Shown: positions 43,864 through 55,800 of the stretch, one piece after another | Numbering within the stretch: the stretch's first letter is position 1 | Layout: each line of letters opens with the position of its first letter | From: Crossaster papposus | Lineage: Eukaryota; Echinodermata; Asteroidea; Velatida; Solasteridae | NCBI GenBank assembly: GCA_037893245.1 | Contig: JBAIAA010000313.1 | Coordinates: forward strand, 1,424,001 to 1,488,000 | DNA length: 64,000 nt | Direction of reading: 5' to 3' | Notes under the pieces: model-generated | Seen by the model: only the letters and a program-made list of their open reading frames with translations | What the model was told of the DNA's origin: nothing | Database searches by the model: none | Program-made: the position numbers and the translations under genes

Positions 43864-46800
43864 CTTACCTGACTGTTAGTCAGTGTTGTTGACTCGAGTC
43901 GGTGACTTGGACTCGAGTCCGACTCGAGTCGCCAATTTTTGTGACTTGCGACTTGACTTGACTTGGAGAAAAATGACTTGTGACTTGACTTGACTTGACG
44001 AAAAATGACTTGTGACTTGACTTGACTTGAGTAAATTTGACTTGACGACATTGCAAGTCATCATGTATTTACTATTTGTATGTTATTTAAACAAATTTGT
44101 GTTCAATCCGGCCACGGCAGCCGATGTATTTTTGTGACGGCAAAAATGTTTTTGCCGCGTCGCGAATCTGTACTATGTACTGCATGTACTGTGTGTACGG
44201 CTAGCTACGCACATGCAATATTACATTGCAAAGTCAAAGTGTGTGCTACATCGCCTCCGGCCTACATGTCTAGTCTTCCAATCCGTCGTAGTGGAAGCTG
44301 TGTGAGCTTTTACTGTTAAAAGCTGTGCATTAACATTCAACACAATTTAACAGACAGCTGGAAACGAGGTTATAGTGACATTGTTAATTGTTTTAAGAAT
44401 TTGAAAAGTGTTGAACAAATTATCGCAAATTTACCGTAAACGAAACCGAATAACTATTTTGATTCAAACTGTATTGATGTATTAGTGTAAACATTATAGG
44501 GTACATGTACTTTTTAAATGGTTTACCCCCTAAAAAGAGAATTTTAAAACATTTCACGTGCGTAATGTTCAAATTCTCCTTATATCACCGATACACATGC
44601 ATTTGGTAAGTTGTTTATCTCAGCGCGCATGCTTTGAGTGCATGCGCATAGCATGCGTACATTTTCAGGCTACAACAGAAAACACCATGCAAATAATGGG
44701 AAGACATCGGCTGCAACTCAGTTTTCAAGGTATTTGGAATTGTGTGATGGGTTTGATGGAACCGATCCTAATGCCTGCCTTCGCTTCTGGGCTGCAAATA
44801 GGAATTGCTTGTCAAAACTTGTTCCAGTTGCAATGAGGGTTCTTGCTGTTCCAGCATCCAGTTCACCAGTTGAGCGTGTCTTCAGTCATGGCGGCATCAT
44901 CATGCGCCCTCACCGTGCTCGACTCACTGACAAAATGTTGTCGAACTTGATATTTCTTAAGTGCAACAGTTTGCACAGTTTGTCAAGCTAACCAGTAACC
45001 TCACTATATAGAAGTTGTATCAAATTACTAGGTACACAAACAGTGCTGTTGCTCACATTAAAGTTTAATGATTAATCCCTCAGTACTTTTTTGAGTGAGA
45101 ATATCCTTTTTAGCTTATGTCGTTTTGGTTTAATCCATAAGATGCGTCTTTCCAGGATGATTAAAACAACAAAGTGACTGAGCTTTGATTGATTAATTGA
45201 ATATCACTTGGCTGTTAACAGATTGTGGATATGTACTTCAAGTTTGTCAAAATATTTCTTGAAAGTTGACTTTCATTCGAGACTATAAATGACTTGTGAC
45301 TTGTGACTTGACTTGACAAAAAGTGACTTGTGACTTGACTTGACTTGGGAAAATTTGACTTGTGACTTGACTTGACTTGAGAAAATTTGACTCGAGACTT
45401 GACTTGACTTGAGAAAATTTGACTTGTGACTTGACTTGACTTGAGAAAAAATGACTTGGTTACAACTCTGCTGTTAGTGAATAACAGTCTCAAGCATCCT
45501 GTAAAATCACAGCACCTGGTGTGCTGTGGTTTTTAAGAAAAGTGAAATTTTAAGAAAAGTGGAAAAGTGACTATTTTTAAACACTGCCCCCAAGTTATTA
45601 CATTTAGTTAGTCCACATTTTGTTTGCAATACAGTTGCATATTGACGTTAACGACAGTTAACGACCTACCACAATGCATTAAGAATAAGTCTTTGATGTT
45701 TGCTGATGATACTACATTTATAGACCAATTTACCGGGACTCTGATTGTGTTCATTTGCAGGAAGATTTAGATAAACTTTATGAATGGGGCCTATCTTTTA
45801 ACTTAAAGACATTCAACTTAATGAGTGCAACTCTTAAACGTAAACCTCTTGTACATGACTGTTAAATTTCTAGAACTACCATAAACCGTGTTAAAGTGCA
45901 TAAGGACCTAGGACCTAATTTTTTGACCATGTTAATCACTTAGTTAAGAAAGGTAATCGTATGGCTGGCTTGGTATGGCGCAACTTTCGTCTGTGTAAAA
46001 ATGAACAGGTTTTTCGGACTATTTATTGTACATTAATTAGACCTAACTTGGAATACTGTACCACTGTTTTCAACTCCTTTTCTAAGACACAATCGGACAG
46101 ACTGGAGAGAGTCCAAGGGCGTTATCTGTTTTTCATGTTTAGATCCTTTCGTAATACTCGCCAACTTGTACAATATCCTGATAATCCTACTTACATTCAG
46201 CTCTGTGAACTTTTCAACTTGCCCACACTTCATCAAAGGAGAACCTTCATCAAAGGAGAAACATATTCACAATCACTTCAGTTTAACAGATGTCAACCCA
46301 TTTACTCTTTCATGCCCCTAATGAGCGTACAAGGTCAGCTCCTAAACACATTTTGTATGTTCCATGGAGTTCGGTTGAGGCATGGAGGAATATTCCTCCA
46401 TGGTTGAGGCGACTAAGCGAGGGTTTATCTTAAGAATTTCGTCTGCCTACAACCGACTTCATGAAAGATGCGATGTGTTTAGAGCCCCAACGCTAAATTG
46501 TTTTTGTAGTCAGGTACGTATACAAAGCTTTGTCGTGTGATCATCCAGTTGAGGTCTATTGTCGAATCTGAAACTCGTGATACACTCACTGTAGGCTGTT
46601 AATTGTATACATGTATGTACATAATTTGTTTCTAATTGTTTTGTTTTACTGTCTTAATGTTTTGTGTAATTATTTTAATATGTAAAGCAAATATTTTATT
46701 TATTTTGATACCAAATTCTACTTTGTTTTCAATTTAGATTTTTAACTGATGTCTGTAATAGGCGGTTCACCGCTGTTGGTTTTCAGGAATAAATAAATAT

Positions 46801-49800
46801 AAGATAACAAAAATATCTGTGAATGGGTACAACCCAACAGATCAGCGTCCTTATAAAAAGTATTACAGCAAAAGCAAATGGTGTACACTACTTTTACCCC
46901 TGCCATACCTTTGCGCTAATACCGTATCACCAGGAACTTTTTTTCTCGTTGCGGAGACGTTCCCTGAAAATGTTTCCCGCCACACATGCCTGATTCTGTT
47001 TTATACTGGGTCACATGATGAGCAGTCGCATGACCAATTACATGATGACATCAATTTTGAATCATGTTACTTCCTTCGTAAATCTGATTGGTTAACGTAA
47101 TTATCACGTCCAGCGAAATGGGAGTGCTGCCCGCATCAGATGTGGTGAAATCGGAGGTAAACAATTCAGACATGTTTGATTGCATCCGATCGCCTGGTGT
47201 ATAGTCAGCTCAGTTGATTTTGACGTGCGCACCTCGCATTTTAAAATTGATCTTTCTATCAATTGATCATATCTTTGAGAACAAAACTTAGGGTTAACAT
47301 TTTTCATGTACTTTTTTAAAAATTTGTAGGACCTACAGAAGGATATTCAAGCAATCACAGAGACTGCAAAGAAGGCAAGCCATGAGGTAGGTTCTCCCGT
47401 TTAGATATTCACCATTATTTGTTACACACATGTATGAAACACTACAGCTTTTAAAGAGGCACATGTGGTGCGAAAATACCCTCTGGATACGTGAACACAA
47501 TGGGGACAATGGGAGTGAAAAGGTCTCCAAAGGGTAATTTCTATAGATGAATAGGTCTCCAATAGAAATTTCACGAATTGGATTGTTGGATTGTACTTAA
47601 ATTACTCCAAAACTAGGGTTAAGATGTGGGTTAGGGTTAGGGTATAATATAGGGTATATTGGGTCGAAATTTCAACCCAGGAAAAAAACCGTGCTCGACT
47701 TTCTAACCATTTTATACATGAAGCCATGCTTCCACAGTGATACAAAAATGCGAATGTACGTTGTCACACATCTTTGGGGTAAATATGGAATGGTCCATTA
47801 ATTAGCATTTGGTAACCAATTCGAATATCAAATTTTGTAATAGTTGTGGCTTGCAGCAAATTTACACAAATAATTACCTGACCACAATTGGCTTGTGTTT
47901 GTAAAAGTTGATACAATTCGTAGAATTGCATTTGTAGCAATGACTGATTGACCTTTCTAATGTGGTTGGGTAATAATTAGGAAGATGGATATTTGAAGAA
48001 ACTCAAGGACTTGGAGGAAGTTACACGCCAGCTTAAAGAGGAGCTGAGGAGAAAAAGAAACGAGTTTGTCGAGCATGAAAAGGAATTCAGAAAATTCAGG
48101 TGAGGGGAATTTGTACACTAGAGCCATAGATCTGTATTAGAACTCGTACAAAGATGTAAATGAGAGGAAATTCTAATCATCCTACATGTAACTCCCTAGG
48201 GCGAGTGAAAATTTTTATTAAAATTAGAGGATTCAGGATTGTTAGGTTAAGATAAAGGACCCACAAGAATTTTACCCTTTTACTTTTTTGTGCTGAAACC
48301 CATTCTTTTACAATATATAAAAATAATTCATAAATACCTGGGACAGTTTAGGCATTCCTATTGGTCGAGAACCCGTCACGTGGCCGGTATTAAACGGACG
48401 ATAAAGACATGGCTGGAAGTGTTTAAAACCAGCTGGCAACAAAGCGATGTTGCATTATACCCGTCCCCAGGGCTCACTTTATTTCCAACCGTACCTCGTC
48501 TCCAATAGTAAGAGCGGGTAGTGTTGGGCGCATACAGCTCGACACCCTGGGAACGAAGTTGCCAATGGCAGTAATAGTCTGGTTCATAGTAAATAGTAAA
48601 TACCGCTTGGAGTCTGGGTGCTGATAATTACCCTCGCCTTCGGCTCGGGTAATTATTAGCACCCAGACTCTAAGCGGTATTAAACAGAGTGATTAAAACC
48701 TCTCGAACACACATTTATTCCCTTATTAAGGTAGGATACACCATTGGTAATTGCTTGAATTATCATGAATGGGTGAATTTTTTTTTTTGGGGGGGTTGTA
48801 TTTTATAGTAAATATCGTTTAACTAACCCGTCTGAAGTTTAACAATCATGGATGCTGAGAAAAGCAAGAAAAACAGCGTTCGCTTCTAACCGGCATCGGG
48901 CACTGGTTTATGTTGTTATTTTTTTTTTCGCAATCGCAATCATGTATCAGGCGATATTTTTCAGAACAATTACAGATTATCTAGCGCAATAATTTTGCTG
49001 GATGCCTACAATCATTATTTACTTTCAAATTTTTAAGATATTTCTTAATAATTCAGTAGTATTTTTTGTATAGATATCTGCAAATGGTGTACCCTACCTT
49101 TAAGTTCAAAATTTTTTGAAGTGTTCTTTAACATTTTGGGCCATATCTGAAAAAAAAACATTTTTAATGTACCATGAACCTGACACTGAGGGCGCCATTT
49201 GTGTGTTTAGGCACACAATTTTAATAGGCACACACTCTAAAAATCAAGGTTTACGTTACGGTGTACAAATAATGTATCCAAACCAGACTCATTAAAAACA
49301 AAATAATTGCTAATGTGTTTCTCTAAAGTTTGTGTGAATATTCCTCAGTTAACTATTTTCAGTCAAAGTGTAGAAAAAGTGGGCATTCAAATGTTGAAGC
49401 TAAAGGAGCGGTATCACTGAAACTTCTGCCTCAGATAACATCACAGTTTTGTTCATTATTATGAAAACTTTAATTAAAACAGACCCTGAAATATTTCAGG
49501 GTTCAAACCCTCAAATGTGCATAACAAAGTATTAACAAAAAGTTAAACTGGTTCATTTGAGGAGTACACTAAAAAAGCAAAAGTGTATTACAATGCCCAT
49601 TATAAACAAATATAATTATTTTGTATTGCCCTTTTTAGGAAGGAGATATCTAATATACAAACAGCCAACAGCCAAGCTATGGAGCATGCAACTCAACAGG
49701 CAGATGTCATACAACAACTACAAACACTACAGTTTGATACACAGAAAGGTAAAATTTGATTAAATTCTATATTTTAAGAAAAAATAAATTCAATCGTTTA

Positions 49801-52800
49801 CTGATGGAAAACGGAATTGAAAACTTTTTTTGTTTTAGGCACTTTGATAAATCTGATTAAGTTCAGACTCGGCACATACTTAGACCACCATCTGCAGATG
49901 GTTTCAAAACGTTTTATCACGATTGACGTGATTAGGCCATTAACCCTAACTCCTTACACAACAAAGGAAGTTGGAGGATTTTGAAGGAATTGTATTGTTC
50001 AATAACAATGGTGAGGGAGTTAGGGTTAAAGGTCAATATTTGAGGCCCTGTATCTCAAGAAGTACATGTCCGATTGGGTTTAAACTTAGTGTGCAGGTAT
50101 GTTGTCTTGTGTTATATATATATAAATTAAGGTGACATCATGATGACGTCATCGTGTGTTTTATTAAGGGAATAAATGTGTGTTCGAGAGGTTTTAATCA
50201 CTCTGTTTAATACCGCTTAGAGTCTGGGTGCTGATAATTACCCGAGCCGAAGGCGAGGGTAATTATCAGCACCCAGACTCCAAGCGGTATTAAACAGAGT
50301 GATTAATACCGACCAAACACACATTTATTCCCATTCATACTTTTTTGTAAAATTCAGCCCCAAAAGCCCCGAAAATCCATTCTGTCTGTGTCAAATGACA
50401 TGTTTCCGCCTCTGTCGCTCTACACAATACATGCAATAAAGCGTATTTACTGTGAACCAGACAATTACTGCCATTGACAACCTCGTTCCCAAGGTGTCGA
50501 GCTGTACGCGCCCAACACTACCCGCTCTTACTATTGGAGACGAGGTACGGTTCATGGTTGGAAATAAAGTGAGCCCTGGGGACGGAATGTTGTTGCCAGT
50601 TGGTTTTAAACACTTCTAGCCATGTCTTTATCGTCCGTTTAATACCGGCCACGTGACAGGCTCTCGACCAATAGGAATGCCTAAACTGTCCCAGGTATTT
50701 ATGAATATGATTTTAAGGGTTTTGGGAACCTTTAAGCCATATCTCACCATATCTCATCAACAGAACTTAATACATTTTAAATTCTTTTTGTAATAGGTTT
50801 CATAGGTGAAAGACAATATGACATAATAAACAATTTCACTTTTAAAGAACACATACTGACTGACAAAAGTTAACATTTGACGTGCCTCCCAATAAATCTA
50901 TAAATATTTGTTATGCAATTGTCTACATATGTGCCAATGTTGGTGCTTTTATCATAAAATGCAAAATTGGTTTGATATATATATACAACTGCACTTTTTT
51001 TTACCTTTTGATTTATGAAATTGTTTGTTGTTTTGTTTTCGTCCTTAGTGTTAAAGAACCAAGAGGATGCACATAAAATAGAAGTCTCTTCCTTTCAACC
51101 TGTAAGTAAAGTAATGTAACACAGTCTTGATCACATTTCTTAGCACATAGTAGGATCATCTTTACTATAAAGGGTAGTCTTCGTTGCAAGACGTCCTAAT
51201 CCTGGTATGCAGCGCGCGTAGGCCGCCTCTATGCGTGCGCTCTCTAATGCACGCCGAAAAATTCCGAGCAGAATTGTGTCGCATTGGCATGCGTAATTAC
51301 GTGACTTAACATATACTTGACCAATGAGTTGGTGATTATGCAGGTTACGTCATATGCGATTATTCATGCAACGTCACACGCGCATGCAAATGTTACACAA
51401 TTCTGCTCGGAATTTTCTGAGCGATTATGTGAGTTAGCCAAGACGACCTATTCGAAGGTCATGGTGTGGTCTACGGCGTGTGTTAGAGGGCGCCCGCATA
51501 GGCGGCATACGTACGCGTGCCGCATACCGGGATTAGGAGGTCTTGCAACCAAGACTACCTTGTGGGATATTTGCAGAATGTGAACAATGGTACGAGTTGG
51601 TCTTTGTAAAACTGTACCTACCACAAGGTAATTCTAAAGAATATGAATAAAGGAAGACCAGTGTAAGCTTCCGAAACAGTTCTACTGGCAAACCCGATTT
51701 CAGGATTCATCCCTTATTACTTGTGATCCATCATGTATTATACCCATCAATATATGGAACTGAGGGACTCCCCCCTTGGTCCCCCATACCTATACACTCT
51801 CTAGACTATTGTTAACTAACGCACCCCCCCCCCCCCCCTCATCTAAAACCTATAAAAACAATCTTGAGAAACCATAACATTCTGCAAGCACAATGACCAC
51901 AACAAAGGAGGTGGGTGCGTGTTATCTTCATCCCATATCTCGCTTCATATGTCATGTATTACTCTGTCATTTATTTTTTTATTTTGTACAGATGTACCAA
52001 GAGCTGCAGTCTCGTTACAACGTCTCCAAAACCTCTGAGCAACAGTTGAGACAGCGACTGGCAGCGGCTGAGCGACAATTATCGCTGCAGAAGGCGACAA
52101 GGGATATCGGGATACAGGCCGATCTGATGGCTGATGGCAAGATTTGGGGCAAACAAGATGTTGAGATGGAAGCATGGTTGCAGAGAAATAGGTGATATTC
52201 TGGAGGGTTGCATAAAGCGTGATGCAGGAGTGTACGGTAGAAGTAGGCCAGTGAAACTGTACGAGCCTCCACCTAGTTATGGGAACAGGCTCTTTTGTTT
52301 GGAAAAGACAGACCGAGTAGTGGGGACATTTTTGAGTCCCCATAGCGCGTTGGGTCTTCAGTAAAGGTAGAACAAGGGAAAATTGGGTTAGGGTATAATG
52401 AAAGAAACTGAAGAAGAGGGGTGAAAAATTAGGGTGATGCTGAAAATTTTAGAATTTTAGAGTGTTCTGAGTTTGAGTTTAGAGAGTTTTCAGTTTACAC
52501 ACAAACCCTATGGGTTGTCCCCATAACGCAATGTACCAAAAGATTCAGTGAACATGACTGCCATTTAAAAAAAAATTATTTAGGAATTGTCCCTATTTTT
52601 AAGTTTTCACATGAAACAAAAAGGTTCTTATTTCTGGAAAATATGAGGTGAACAGCTTTTATCCACTGTATATTCAGCTTCTTTGAGGAACAAAATACAG
52701 CTTACACTCACAGACTGCACGCGCATACGTACATTTTTAGCATTTTTGTTATATCAATTTTTTCTTCATATTTTTTGCATGCAAAGTTTAAAAATTGATT

Positions 52801-55800
52801 TTCTCAATATCTTTAGCAGACATCCACAGGCCAGGGTTGATCTTGATGACAGGTATAGAAATGTAAGTGCTTAATTTAATTAAAAAAATTACCATGAAAT
52901 TTAGAAAAAAGGCAAAAAGGCAAAAAGGAAGTGAAATATTAGTAATAATTTTATCAACTAACTAATTTTATCAATCAACTAATCATGTTGAAACAGCAGA
53001 ACATAGTGCTATCAGTTGCACATGTACATACAGGTTGGTAAACACCGCCAATCGTGGTCGGGGCATTGTCCGACCGTCTTCCCTTCTTTTGTTTATACTC
53101 TAACGTTTTCGGATGACCTCAATAGGATTTGTACACGATTTGGAATCGTGGACGTTTTGTCAATAGTGGACGTACCCAATTCTTTTGTCTTATGACCGCG
53201 ATTGGCGGTGAATACATACGCATTATAGTTTAGTAAGGCAACTGATAGCACTATGTTCCGCTGTTTCAACATGATTAGTTGATTGATAAAATTAGTTAGT
53301 TGATAAAATTATTACTAATATTTCACTTCCTTTTTGCATTTTTTTACTTACATGAACATTGTTTGGCTGCTCACATCCATTTTTGTTGGGGAATATAAGT
53401 AAATCGTTAGATAACAACCAATGTGCAACCATAATTTCCCCATCTGCCATTTTTACCATGTGTGTTAAAACCCTCTTGGTAGGTGTCGTCAACATCCATC
53501 AAGGGATCATTGAGACGATCTCGGTCTCTCTCCCCTCGTCGTCCCCATCATTACCAGACTGACTCTTCTCCTACCAGGATAGAGGAATCAGAGATGACTG
53601 CAGCTTGGGATGTAGAACCAACAGTAGGCAACACCACAGGGAGGAGAATGGCTGATCTGAGAAAACTACTCAAGTTAAAGGTGCTTATAGTATAGGCTTA
53701 TTCTGCAAGCAACATTAGAAAACTACTTTGGAGGTTGAACCACATGTAGCATGCCTTCTAGAGACAGGGCTTACAATTATATTTAAACTCTATTGGTCGA
53801 AGGAGCATTAAGTGCGTGCACGCCATTTATGTGCAAACCTAAAAACGGCTTCTTACGTTTGTGTACACTTTTCACAGCTTGACCAAGCTAATGGCGGGCC
53901 ACGCGAGTAGCAACTGTTGCTAAGTCACCTGACCAAAACTCGGTCAATATTTGTTCAATGCTCTTTGTTTGATTGACAGGCCCGATTAGTTCCTTGTCTT
54001 TGTTGATGTTATGATTGTTGTACAGAATAATGAGTTGAATGAGATGAGAACTGTCCACACAAGACGTTTGGAAAGACTGAGAGCACTTCAAGCCAGCTAC
54101 AATGTCCTCAAGGAACAGATCAAGACCTATGATGACGAAGAAAGGTACTTAAATCTATATTAATTAATACATGAGTCAGTTTAGCTATTCCTAATAGTTA
54201 AGAGCCTGATGCGAGTAGTTTTAAATAAGAACATTTAAAAGTGGTTCGCTGGTTTGGGTTACACCGTGTTCCAAAAAGTACTGTTTCAAATTGAGCAGGA
54301 ATGTTTCAAATTGGAGACTTTCTATCCCATGTTCATTTTTTTTAGTGATCAAGATAAAAGCACAACAGAAGGTTTTTTCCTAGCTGCTCTGAGATCATTC
54401 CTACTTCATTACTTTGATGATCCTGTAAAAAAATGCCAAATACAGGGTGTCCTAGAAAAGAAATGTTATTCTGACATTGAGGGTTAATTTTATGGCTATT
54501 AATCATGTTTTACCATAAACTAGGTGCAAAACGCTTTCTAGTGTTACCTTAACACTTATTTAGCCGGGATTATTTTAACATCACTGAGCCGAGGCGCGGC
54601 AATATTTTCAACGAAACTCGATCCGAGGCTGGTTCAGGCCGATAGTACTGGGAAGCACACCACCTCTTTCGATGCTAAGTGAACAATTTTGTCCAGTCCA
54701 AGCATGATAGGGCGCATTCCATTTCACTCACTCAGTGCTTTCGCATACCGTTTTTTAAACAATGGTGCTCAGTGATGCATGACCGGAGAAATGCCATCAA
54801 GGTATCACTGGAAAGAGTTTTGCTCCTACTTAAACAAATTGCGCCGGATGACGTATATACACACAAAGTTTTCCCCAGATTCAAAACGGATGACGCATAA
54901 ACACGTTACCAGCAATTCTGGAACTGTCTATCAGCAAGGAAATGTGTGGGTGTGCTTTCCGGTAACATCGGACTGAACCCGCCTCGGATCGAGTTTCGGT
55001 GATGTTAAAATAATCCTGGCGCACTGGTTAAAGGTAATTCATGATTAATAGCCATAAAGTGTATACCTTGGTCAAATTGCCCCCTTTTTTCTGGATTTTT
55101 TCTGGATGATCATGGTTGTTTATTCGTTACAGAAATCCTCCCAAGAAGAAGAAGGGCCGCCGTTCGGAGCCACGCACGCTGCAGAGAGAGGATTCAGATA
55201 AGGTGTGGAATGAGCTGGCCTACTTCAAACAGCAGACGGTCAACGTTTTACAAGAACGGTAAACAACAAGATGTTTGTGGTACAAAAATGCTGTCGTCTC
55301 GATCCTGTTTCCGATTTAAATTGATTGGTTAAGGTTCTTGGAGTATGATCAAGGCTTAGATGTGCATATGCCTCCGCAATCAAAAGATAATTAGCTAGGT
55401 ACCGTAGGACACATTAGCCCTGTATGCCTGGCATGCCATATGTGACCCGCTCCATCGTAATCAGGAATAAGTCGCTGGGGCCGTTTTACGCAATCGGTCG
55501 TTGAAGTGAACGCATGGGTGAAAATCGTGACCAAGTCGTTTTTCTGAACATTGTATTTTTAGGAAGTGTAGTTATCACAGATTATTGTCATTAATGTCTT
55601 GTATGTAAAAACGATCAATAAAGATGAAAATGAAGAGGATTTGTGTGCGCTGTCCGTATGAGTTTGGTCAATTTTGTTTATTTCAAAGCTGTTTTTCTCG
55701 GAATGTGGATTCAGCAAATAAATATACACCTGTCATCTTCATCAGACCATAACTCGATAACCTAAGAAGATACACACTTGTGATGGGTATCATTAGAAAG

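Noticed and set aside
43860-44064. Ser/Val/Lys repeat frames on the minus strand
   Set aside because: Come from TGACTTG subterminal repeats of the hAT element.
51824-51840. Poly-C run as a functional element
   Set aside because: Short homopolymer without context; probably slippage.
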